From contig JAQBVK010000001.1 of the NCBI GenBank assembly GCA_027623585.1, positions 1-32,585 of the forward strand: a DNA stretch of 32,585 bases, written 5' to 3'. Positions 22,717-32,585 of this stretch are shown here, piece by piece; the stretch's first letter is position 1, and each line of letters begins with the position of its first letter. Below the pieces are notes generated by a model. The model had not been told where the DNA came from. It saw only the letters and a program-made list of their open reading frames with translations, and ran no database searches. This DNA comes from Planctomycetota bacterium. Its GTDB lineage: Bacteria; Planctomycetota; UBA1135. The position numbers and the translations under genes are program-made.

Positions 22717-23724
22717 CTACTGCGCTCCCTTGGACTTGATCAGTGCGATCAGCCAGTCCACTTTCTGGTCACTGAGTGCCTGGGCGAAGTTTGAGGGCAT
22801 GAGGTTGGGAGCGAATCCAGCCGCCAACTTGACATTCGGAGTCAGGATCGACTCGCGAATGTAGTTTTCGTCGTAGGTCACGGTGCTGCCGTCGGCGAGC
22901 TGCTTCTGCGTACCAAACATTCCGCCAAAAGTCGGGCCGGTGGCTGCCGATCCGTCCAGCGTGTGGCAAGCCACGCAGCCGTTGGCGCCGTAGGTTTTCA
23001 GGCCCGCCACTTCCGGAGGCAGCGCGCCCCAGTCGGATTCCTTGGCGAGCCAGGCGTCGAACTCGGCATCCGGCATGACGGTCACGCGCGCATCCATCTG
23101 CGAATGCTGCTGGCCGCAGTATTCGGTGCAGTACAACGGGAACACTCCCGGCTCAATCGCGCGGAACCACAGCCAGTTGTAGCGACCGGGCACCACGTCC
23201 AACTTCACGCGGAAGGCGGGAATGAATACCGAGTGCAGCACGTCGGGCGAACTCAGGCGCAAGCGTACGTTGCGATCGGCCGGTACGGTGAGGTGCTGGG
23301 ACTGGTATCCGTTCGGGTAGGTGAAGGTCCACGACCACTTTGCAGCATTGACGTGGATCTCGTAAGCGTCGTTCGGAATCTCTCGACGATCTTCATAGTC
23401 CTTGAAGCCGTACCAGAACATCGCCACCAGAAAAAAGGTCGGCACCACCGACCACACGATTTCGAGCGTGGTGCTGTGGTGCGGCGAATCCTGCGGGATC
23501 AAACCAACTTTGGAGCGGCGGTACCGGAACGCGAACCACAAGGTGGCCACGCACACGCCGATCAGGACCACCAAGCAGGTCCAGAAAATGAAGTAGAACA
23601 CCCAGTCGCTGGTTCCCGCGTTGTGCGAGGCGTTGGGCGGGAACATGCCGAGCGGGTCGTACGGCGGCGCGGACTGCGGCTGCTGTAGGACGGCCAAGGC
23701 TGAGGCAAGGAGCGGCATCATCAT
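22717..23724 (-). CDS. coxB: Cytochrome c oxidase subunit II with fused cytochrome c domain (caa3 type)
   Basis: The protein has 335 residues from the first of three ATG codons, which overlaps the stop of sco (ATGA). Two transmembrane helices (about 42-66 and 87-105) are followed by the cupredoxin domain with the CuA site: His164, then CTEYCGQQHSQM with Cys199, Glu201, Cys203, His207 and Met210. A C-terminal cytochrome c domain begins near residue 235 with one heme site, CVACH (250-254), and a likely axial Met in NLMPSNF. The fused cytochrome makes this a caa3-type enzyme able to take electrons directly from ACIII. Confidence 0.95.
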   Translation of the reverse strand: MMMPLLASALAVLQQPQSAPPYDPLGMFPPNASHNAGTSDWVFYFIFWTCLVVLIGVCVATLWFAFRYRRSKVGLIPQDSPHHSTTLEIVWSVVPTFFLVAMFWYGFKDYEDRREIPNDAYEIHVNAAKWSWTFTYPNGYQSQHLTVPADRNVRLRLSSPDVLHSVFIPAFRVKLDVVPGRYNWLWFRAIEPGVFPLYCTEYCGQQHSQMDARVTVMPDAEFDAWLAKESDWGALPPEVAGLKTYGANGCVACHTLDGSAATGPTFGGMFGTQKQLADGSTVTYDENYIRESILTPNVKLAAGFAPNLMPSNFAQALSDQKVDWLIALIKSKGAQ

Positions 23725-24551
23725 GCTGCTGCGCGAATGTGGTTCTGGGGCTTCACGTGGCGGTGCAACCACCACAAAAAAGCGATGGTGGACAGGGCCA
23801 AGCCACTCAAGACGATGCGGATGACCGTCCATGCCCTGAGTGTGTAGGAGTTGCTGTTCGGGTCGAACACGTAACAGGACAGCAGAATTCGGTCCATCGT
23901 GCTGACGAATTCGCCGGCGGCGGTTTCCGCCAGCGACAGCCGCAATACTTGCGGCTCGAAATTGATGCCGTACAGATAGCGCGCGACCTTCCCCTGCGGG
24001 GAGATCAGCACCATCGCTGCGTAGTGCGCGTACTCCTCGCGCTCTTCGTCGTACTTGTAGGAGTAGCCGACCGCGTCGGCGAGCGCGCGCACGCTGCGCT
24101 CGTCTCCGCGCAAGAAGGACCAGCCGGCGCTTGCCGCCGCGGTGTCTCCGGCGCGGTATTGGCCGAGCACGCGCTCGCGAAACAACGCGGCGTGCGCGTC
24201 GTCTTCGGTCGGGTCGAGACCGACGGTGACGATGCGGAACTGTTCACCGACAGTCCACTCTGTTTCTAGGTTCAAGCCGTCCACAAAGCCGCCGAGTTGC
24301 ACCGCGCACAGTTGCGGGCAGTTCTCGTAGTTGAAGCTGAGCACCACCGGGCGCTTGCCGTCGAAGAGTTCGCCGAAGCGCACCGGCGCGCCGGTGGGGT
24401 CTCGGAACACCAAGTCGGCCGGGACTTGAGCCTCCAGCTTCTCGACCACGTCCACTCCATCCAATTGCTTCAACTCCACGCCGGCGCGCGGCCCGGAAAA
24501 TTCGGGCGGTGCGCCTTGCGGCAGGGCGGCAATGAGGATCAAGGCGAACAT
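23721..24551 (-). CDS. sco: SCO1/SenC copper chaperone with C-terminal membrane helix
   Basis: The protein has 276 residues. An N-terminal signal peptide is followed by a thioredoxin-like SCO domain with the copper motif NYENCPQLC (Cys78, Cys82) and the third ligand His176 (YAHYAAMVLISPQG). A C-terminal helix (about 243-262, VIRIVLSGLALSTIAFLWWL) anchors it, a layout often seen for SCO genes next to ACIII operons. It would insert copper into the CuA site of CoxB, encoded immediately downstream with ATGA overlap. It begins 4 bases after the small TM protein gene. Confidence 0.93.
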   Translation of the reverse strand: MFALILIAALPQGAPPEFSGPRAGVELKQLDGVDVVEKLEAQVPADLVFRDPTGAPVRFGELFDGKRPVVLSFNYENCPQLCAVQLGGFVDGLNLETEWTVGEQFRIVTVGLDPTEDDAHAALFRERVLGQYRAGDTAAASAGWSFLRGDERSVRALADAVGYSYKYDEEREEYAHYAAMVLISPQGKVARYLYGINFEPQVLRLSLAETAAGEFVSTMDRILLSCYVFDPNSNSYTLRAWTVIRIVLSGLALSTIAFLWWLHRHVKPQNHIRAAA

Positions 24552-24555
24552 GGTG

Positions 24556-24813
24556 CTAGCGGTAGCGCTCCGCGATCTGCGCCTTGGCCTGGTCGATGGT
24601 GACGGCGCCGCTCTGCAGCGTCGCGAGTTCGGCCGCGCGCGCCTCGTGCATGCGCTCGATCGCGGGTTGAATGTTGCGGTTGACTTCGTCCGTCTTCCGG
24701 TACTCCCAATAGATCCCCGCGGCGTAGTACGACCCGGCGATCACCAGCGCGGCGCCGGCCAGACCGATCGTGCTCAGCAAGCCTGTGTCGATGTTGTCGT
24801 GTTCTACTGCCAT
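24556..24813 (-). CDS. Small single-helix membrane protein in the ACIII operon
   Basis: The protein has 85 residues. One transmembrane helix (about 14-36, TIGLAGAALVIAGSYYAAGI) is followed by a charged amphipathic helical tail (EVNRNIQPAIERMHEARAAE, to AQIAERYR). It lies between actF (15-base gap) and sco (4-base gap), so it is certainly within the operon. ACIII has small single-helix subunits such as ActG, and small proteins of this type also occur with oxidases. I cannot assign it with certainty. Its fixed position and clean start support a real gene. Confidence 0.75.
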   Translation of the reverse strand: MAVEHDNIDTGLLSTIGLAGAALVIAGSYYAAGIYWEYRKTDEVNRNIQPAIERMHEARAAELATLQSGAVTIDQAKAQIAERYR

Positions 24814-24828
24814 GAATCAGTTTCTCGA

Positions 24829-26127
24829 TTAGACGTTCTTGAATTGGAGGCAGCGACCAAGCAGCGGGTCGCCGATCGGAACCAGGGCTTGCCTGTCGAG
24901 CTTGCGCGCGACCGCCCACACCAGCATGCCAGCCATGCCAATCAGCAAGGCGAAGTCCATCGGCCCCACCGGATTGTCCGTGGCCGTCTTGCTGAACTGC
25001 ATGTTGGGCATCGTGATCCAGTAGATGTCTACCCAGTGCATGATCAGCATGTAGCCGGCCCAGAAGGTGAGCGCCTGCTTGTGCCGCTTGACGTGGCGCG
25101 ACATCAGCGCGATGAACGGCAGCATGAAGTGCCCGAACATCACCAGCCAGGACCACTCCTCCCACGCCGGCGAAAGGCGATTCTGGAACCAGTGCGTCTC
25201 TTCGGGCATGTTCGCGTACCAGATGATCATGAACTGGCTGAACGCGGTGTAGGCCCAGAAGCAGATGAAGGCGAACATCATCTTGCCGAGGTCGTGGTAG
25301 TGCTCGGTGTTCACCACCTGAGTCATGCGGCCCTTCGACTGCAGGTACCTCGCCATCAAGATCAGCCACGCGAAGGACGACATGAACGCCCCCGCGAAGA
25401 TGTTCACTCCGAACATGGTGCTGAACCACGTTTCATCCAACGACATCAGCAGGTCGAAGGAAGCGAAGGTGATCGTCAACGCAAAGATGATCACGGCCGG
25501 CGCGCTCCACTTGCGCATGCGCCGGGTTGGCTCGAAACCCTGCGTGGCGTCCTGCTGCACCGAGCGCTGCAGGTAATAGCGCGACAACCTCCACCACACC
25601 AAGCTGTAGATCGCGAAACGGATCAGCAGGAAGGTGACGTTGAGGTAGGGCAGCTTGTGCGCGCCGAGCTCATGGTGCTCATCCTGCGCGAGTTGATCAC
25701 CCAGACTCGGAGCCTGGGCGGCGGCATCAGCGACGTGCTCAATCTCGTGACCGCCCGCCCAACGCCACACCGTGACGTCGTGCGAGAGCAGCGGGTAGAG
25801 CAGCGGCAACCCGAGCAAGCACAACACCGGCAACGCCGATTGCGTGACTTCCGCAAGCCGCCGCACGCTGACGCTCCAGTGCGCGCCGACCAGATGCATG
25901 ATCACCGTGAACAGCATCGAGCCGAGGCCGATCGTCAGCGCCCAGAAGAAGGCCGCGAGGTAGGCGTACCAGAATTGAGTGCGCGATTCTTCGTCGCCCT
26001 TCACCAGGTAGGACCAAACGGCGCCGAAAACGAGGCCGAGCACGCCGACGATCAGGCCGATGCGCGCCGTGCGCGGGGCGAGATCGCCCGCTTGGCAATC
26101 GGCAAGGACTTGGGTCTTGTCGCTCAT
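24829..26127 (-). CDS. actF: Alternative complex III membrane subunit ActF
   Basis: The protein has 432 residues with about ten transmembrane helices of the NrfD-like (PsrC) superfamily. ActF is the second quinol-side membrane subunit of ACIII, paralogous to ActC. Recognisable segments include WYAYLAAFFWALTIGLGSML followed by HLVGAHWSVSVRRLAEV, and WLILMARYLQ. The gene begins 8 bases after the ActDE stop. It has no cofactor-binding motif, as expected for the family. Confidence 0.92.
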   Translation of the reverse strand: MSDKTQVLADCQAGDLAPRTARIGLIVGVLGLVFGAVWSYLVKGDEESRTQFWYAYLAAFFWALTIGLGSMLFTVIMHLVGAHWSVSVRRLAEVTQSALPVLCLLGLPLLYPLLSHDVTVWRWAGGHEIEHVADAAAQAPSLGDQLAQDEHHELGAHKLPYLNVTFLLIRFAIYSLVWWRLSRYYLQRSVQQDATQGFEPTRRMRKWSAPAVIIFALTITFASFDLLMSLDETWFSTMFGVNIFAGAFMSSFAWLILMARYLQSKGRMTQVVNTEHYHDLGKMMFAFICFWAYTAFSQFMIIWYANMPEETHWFQNRLSPAWEEWSWLVMFGHFMLPFIALMSRHVKRHKQALTFWAGYMLIMHWVDIYWITMPNMQFSKTATDNPVGPMDFALLIGMAGMLVWAVARKLDRQALVPIGDPLLGRCLQFKNV

Positions 26128-26135
26128 CTTCGGCG

Positions 26136-27308
26136 CTATTGCTGGCGGCTGGCCTGCAGGGCCCGCACGTAGAGGACGATCGCCCAGCGGTCAGCCGCCG
26201 GAATCTGAGAACCGTAGCCGGGCATGGTGGTCTTGCCGACGCGAATCGTGTTGTAGATGTCACCGTCGGGGAGGCCGCGCACGCGCTCGTCGTGGAGACT
26301 AGTGGGCTGCGTCCACGTGGCCTTGCCGAGTTCGGCCAGCAGCACCGCCGCTTGATGCACCGTGCCATTGCCGCTGCCGGTGTGGTCGTGGCAGGGCGCG
26401 CAGTAGATGCCGTAGCGCTGCTCACCGCGGTCGATCAGTTCGGGCGTGACCTTCACCGACGACGGGACTTTCGCAATGAAGATCTCGCCTTGCATGCCGG
26501 TCCAGTAGGCCGTGTCTTCGCGCAGTTCGCCGCGCGCGATCGATCCTTCCACCGACGGGCGCGACATGCGGCCGTCGGCGAACACCGGTGTCTCGCCTTG
26601 CGGACGGAACTTGGCCTGGTCGTCCATGTCGGGGACCAAATTGATCGGCGGATCGCCGCTCGGCTCATGGCGAGCGTTGTAGATCATGGCCGGCGGAATC
26701 AGCGCTGCGCAGGACATCACCACGAGTGCGCGCGCAAGTCCGGTCGGCATCTTCTTGCTGCCGGCGGGCATCTCCACCGTTTCGACCGAACCGGAGTGCA
26801 GCCCGCGCAGGAAGTCAGCGGTGCGTTGCTCATCGAACTGCGGATCCCTGGCTTCGATCGCCACGAAGAAGCGATCGTTGGTGGCGCGGGCGAACCGCGG
26901 CTTGTGGTGCAGGGGATGAAACCAACGCGGCAGGTCGTTCGCGATCCACATCGCGAAGAACGCGGTGAACGCCGCGAACAGCACCATCATCTCGAAAGTC
27001 ACCGGGATCGCGGACGGCCACGAGATCAACGGCTTGCCGCTGATGTTGAACGGATAGTCCACTCCGTTCATCCAGTGCTGCATCAACTGGGCGGCGCCGA
27101 TACCGACCGCGCCCATGATCAGAATGATCCACGGCAGCCGTGTCGGGCGCACACCCATCACCTCGTCGAGGCCGTGAACCGGAACCGGCGTGTAGCAATC
27201 CCAGCGCGTGAAGCCCGCTTTACGGACCTCGGCGGCCGCGTGGAGGATTCCATCCACGCTCTCGAACTCGGCCATCACGCCCCAGGTCTTGGATTCGGTG
27301 CGACTCAT
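26136..27308 (-). CDS. actDE: Fused ACIII subunits ActD-ActE (membrane anchor plus monoheme cytochrome c)
   Basis: The protein has 390 residues. Residues of about 1-180 match ActD (DUF3341): a soluble start (WGVMAEFESVDGILHAAAEV), two helices (about 57-75 and 103-122) and NDRFFVAIEARDPQFDE. A third helix (about 191-210) leads straight into an ActE-type cytochrome c with FADGRMSRPSVEGSIARGEL, heme site CAPCH (303-307), MPGYG (362-366, likely axial Met) and DRWAIVLYVRALQ. ActD and ActE are separate proteins in the characterised complexes; here there is one uninterrupted frame, with no stop or start between them. AGGAGG lies 7 bases before the ATG, one of the best Shine-Dalgarno sites in the window. 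Confidence 0.9.
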   Translation of the reverse strand: MSRTESKTWGVMAEFESVDGILHAAAEVRKAGFTRWDCYTPVPVHGLDEVMGVRPTRLPWIILIMGAVGIGAAQLMQHWMNGVDYPFNISGKPLISWPSAIPVTFEMMVLFAAFTAFFAMWIANDLPRWFHPLHHKPRFARATNDRFFVAIEARDPQFDEQRTADFLRGLHSGSVETVEMPAGSKKMPTGLARALVVMSCAALIPPAMIYNARHEPSGDPPINLVPDMDDQAKFRPQGETPVFADGRMSRPSVEGSIARGELREDTAYWTGMQGEIFIAKVPSSVKVTPELIDRGEQRYGIYCAPCHDHTGSGNGTVHQAAVLLAELGKATWTQPTSLHDERVRGLPDGDIYNTIRVGKTTMPGYGSQIPAADRWAIVLYVRALQASRQQ

Positions 27309-27318
27309 CGTGGGCCTC

Positions 27319-28720
27319 CTAGTGCGCGCCTCCATGCGCGTGCGGCGTCACGTTCTTGATCTCCGCAATCGCCACCTGCGGCAGGTAGCGGCAGAACAGC
27401 ATGAAGAAGGTCAGGAACAGGCCGAAGCTGCCTGCGAAGGTGAGGATGTCCACGATCGTCGGGCTGAAGTAACCCCACGACGACGGCAGGAAATCGCGGT
27501 TCAGCGAGGTGACCGTGATCACGAATCGCTCGAACCACATTCCGATGTTCACGAAGATCGAAACGATGAACACCAGGATCATGTTGCTGCGCGCCTTCTT
27601 CCACCAGAAGATCTGGGGCGAGATCACGTTGCACGAAACCATGATCCAGTAGGCCCACCAGTACGGCCCGGAGGCGCGGTTGACGAAGGTGAAGCCCTCG
27701 TAGCGGTTGCCGCTGTACCACGCCATGAAGAACTCCATCGCGTAGGCGTAGCCGACCATCATGCCCGTGGCCATGATGATTTTGCACATCAACTCGACGT
27801 GACGCTCGGTGATGATGTCCTTGAAGCCGAACAGCGCGCGCGCCGGGATCGCCAGCGAGAGCACCATCGCGAAGCCCGAGAAAATCGCGCCCGCGACGAA
27901 GTAGGGCGGGAAGATCGTGGTGTGCCAGCCGGGCAACTGCGCCACCGCGAAGTCGAAGGACACCACCGAGTGCACGGACAGCACCAGTGGCGTCGCCAGC
28001 GCGGCGAGAATCAAGTAGGTGCGCTCGTAGCGGTGCCACTGACGGTTGGAGCCGGTCCAGCCGAGTGAGAACAAGCCGTACCAGAAGCGGCGCATCTTGG
28101 TGACCGCGCGATCTCGCAGCGTCGCGAGGTCGGGCACCATGCCCATGTACCAGAACAGCAGCGACACCGAGAAATAAGTGCTGACCGCGAACACGTCCCA
28201 CAGCAGCGGGCTGCGGAAGTTCGGCCACATGTTCATCTGGTTGGGGATCGGGAACAGCCAATACACCACCCAGATACGGCCGACGTGAATCGCGGGGAAC
28301 ATCCCCGCGCAAATGACCGCGAAGATGGTCATCGCTTCGGCGAAGCGGTTGATCGCGGTTCGCCACCCCTGCCTGAACAGGAACAGGATCGCCGAGATCA
28401 GCGTGCCCGCGTGACCGATGCCGACCCAGAACACGAAGTTCACGATCGGCCAGGCCCACGCGACGGGCTGGTTGTTGCCCCACACGCCGACACCGGTTAC
28501 GACCAAGTGCACGATCATCGTCAGCAGCGTGCCCAGCAAGAGCAGGCCGCAACCGAAGATCACGTACCAGGCCTTCGGCGGACGCTTGGCTTCCGCCACG
28601 CCGCACACCGTCTCGGTGAGGTACGCGAAGTCGTCGCGCCCGCGCACCAAAGGCGGCGCGATCAGGCCTTCGAGCTCAGCCTGCTTGGTGCGCTCGGGAG
28701 AAAACATGCCGGATCCGGAA

Positions 28721-28728
<8 letters not shown>
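27319..28728 (-). CDS. actC: Alternative complex III membrane subunit ActC
   Basis: The protein has 469 residues with about ten transmembrane helices, NrfD/PsrC type. It forms the quinol-oxidising membrane subunit contacting ActB. Characteristic segments include HVGRIWVVYWLFPIPNQMNM, then WPNFRSPLLWDVFAVSTYF and LFWYMGMVPDLATLRDRA. The start overlaps the last codons of actB by 8 bases, so translation is coupled. The C-terminus is rich in His (HAHGGAH). Confidence 0.94.
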
Positions 28729-31749
<3,021 letters not shown>

Positions 31750-31753
<4 letters not shown>

Positions 31754-32403
31754 CGGTGGCAGGTCGAGCAGTCCTGGCGGGGTGCGATGCCGTGCGCGGC
31801 GATCAATCGCTCGCCGAGCGTGCGGCGATCCTCGCTGGTGGTCCAGCCGAGGTTGAAAACTTCTTCGCGCGGGCGCAGGAACGGCGCCGGATCGCGGTGA
31901 CAATCGAGGCACCAGCCCATCGAAAGCGGCTTCACCGTTTCGACGAGATCCATCTGGTCGACGCGGCCGTGACACTCAACGCAGGACACGCCGGCCTTGA
32001 GGTGCGGCGCGTGCGAGAAGTAGGCGAACTCCGGCAGGTCGTGCACCTTCACCCACTTCAGGCTTTCGCCGCCTGCGTAAGCGTCGAACAGCGGCTTGAG
32101 CTTCGGTGAATTGAGATGAATTCGGCCACCGTGGCAATTCATGCAAGTTTCGAGCGGCGGAATGGCCGCAGCGTCGGCCGCTTCCACCGTGTTGTGGCAG
32201 TAACGGCAATCCATGCCGAGCTTGCCCGCGTGCAGCGCATGGCTGAACGGAATCGGTTGCTCAGGCGCGTAGCCAACCTGCAAAGTTTCCGCCGAGGCCC
32301 CATAAACGAACATCGCGACGATGTACGTCGGCGTCAGCACGGCGGCGATTCCGAGCAGGGGACGGAGCGTGTCCGTCCATCGGGGGAATTGGAAGAGATT
32401 CAT
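31750..32403 (-). CDS. actA: Alternative complex III pentaheme cytochrome c subunit ActA
   Basis: The protein has 217 residues from the ATG at 32403. An N-terminal helix (about 15-36) anchors it. Five CXXCH sites are present: CRYCH (66-70), CMNCH (87-91), CVECH (141-145), CLDCH (165-169) and CSTCH (212-216). The heme count and gene position match ActA of ACIII. It is the first gene of the operon. Open frame continues upstream of the ATG, but that extension lacks cytochrome-like or signal sequence, so the ATG is preferred. Confidence 0.94.
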
Positions 32404-32585
32404 GAAGGGTCTGTGTCGGCCGTCCAGCCAGATTGGACCCTCTCCCACTCATTCCGATGGGGGGAGCCAATCGTGATGCGGCAACAGAATAAGGACGCCC
32501 GCGCATCGGAGGAAGCGCAAATCATCGCGCGATCGAGCACCAAATCGGTTCTAAATCTCGCTGCGCGCTGCGCTTGCGTACTCTT
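32404..32585 (-). promoter_or_regulatory. Upstream region of the ACIII-oxidase operon
   Basis: The 182 bases before actA hold no gene I can support. Reading on the minus strand, TATTCT (32491-32486) is a possible -10 box about 80 bases before the ATG, without a good -35. A TAGAAC further upstream is another weak candidate. The actual promoter of the 12-gene operon should lie here or just outside the window. Confidence 0.3.

Noticed and set aside
21117..22739. Open frame antisense to coxA
   Set aside because: An extremely charged translation typical of the reverse complement of a membrane protein gene.
23725..23832. Longer N-terminus for CoxB
   Set aside because: It would run antiparallel-free into the sco coding region and give a non-signal N-terminus. 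The ATGA overlap with sco gives a proper start.
24532..26172. Open frame antisense to actF and the small TM gene
   Set aside because: Same reason: charged shadow of membrane-protein coding sequence.
31754..31975. Longer N-terminus for ActB
   Set aside because: It would overlap actA by over 200 bases and push the Tat signal far inside. The ATG overlapping the actA stop is the standard junction.

Overview
The window is G+C-rich bacterial chromosome (judged by eye, not computed) that is almost fully coding. The gene set suggests an aerobic, Gram-negative environmental bacterium. Evidence includes alternative complex III (ACIII) linked to a caa3-type oxidase, secreted proteins with Asp/Asn/Gly calcium-type loops, a lamin-tail domain protein and several lipoproteins. 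The style of the secreted proteins fits Planctomycetota or a related lineage best, but this is inference and no rRNA is present. No tRNA, rRNA, CRISPR array, insertion sequence or prophage was found.

Region 1 (1-6110, + strand): the end of a helical-repeat protein, a large secreted protein with five DxNxDGDxxDAGE loops, and a clear intrinsic terminator. Then come three translationally coupled genes joined by TGATG overlaps: a von Willebrand A protein, a ComEC-like metallo-beta-lactamase with a lamin-tail domain, and a small four-helix membrane protein. Their joint function is unknown.

Region 2 (6045-8362): a scar. The 3' part of nnrS (- strand) abuts the 3' part of a FixI/CcoI copper P-type ATPase gene (+ strand), followed by an apparently intact ccoS. 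Both truncated genes have lost their 5' ends at one junction near 6975-6983. One deletion between divergent genes explains this, and it may have removed a cbb3 oxidase locus. The ATPase remnant also lacks its catalytic Asp.

Region 3 (8340-18818): a monoheme cytochrome c lipoprotein; an lpdA-lipB pair; three predicted exported or anchored proteins; NADP-type isocitrate dehydrogenase; a TudS-like DUF523/DUF1722 protein; a TyrA-chorismate mutase fusion overlapping a DAHP synthase (aromatic amino acid synthesis); a radical SAM protein; and an Rrf2-type Fe-S regulator.

Region 4 (32403 to 18887, - strand): one long respiratory operon, actA-actB-actC-actDE-actF-small TM protein-sco-coxB-coxA-coxC-coxD-second subunit III. 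ACIII oxidises quinol and passes electrons through its c hemes, and probably through the cytochrome c domain fused to CoxB, to the CuA and heme-copper centre of an A2-type oxidase. Sco would load CuA. ActD and ActE are a single protein. The Rrf2 regulator lies directly downstream with its own promoter.

Several genes have a -10-like hexamer only 6-10 bases before the start codon, which suggests frequent leaderless transcription.
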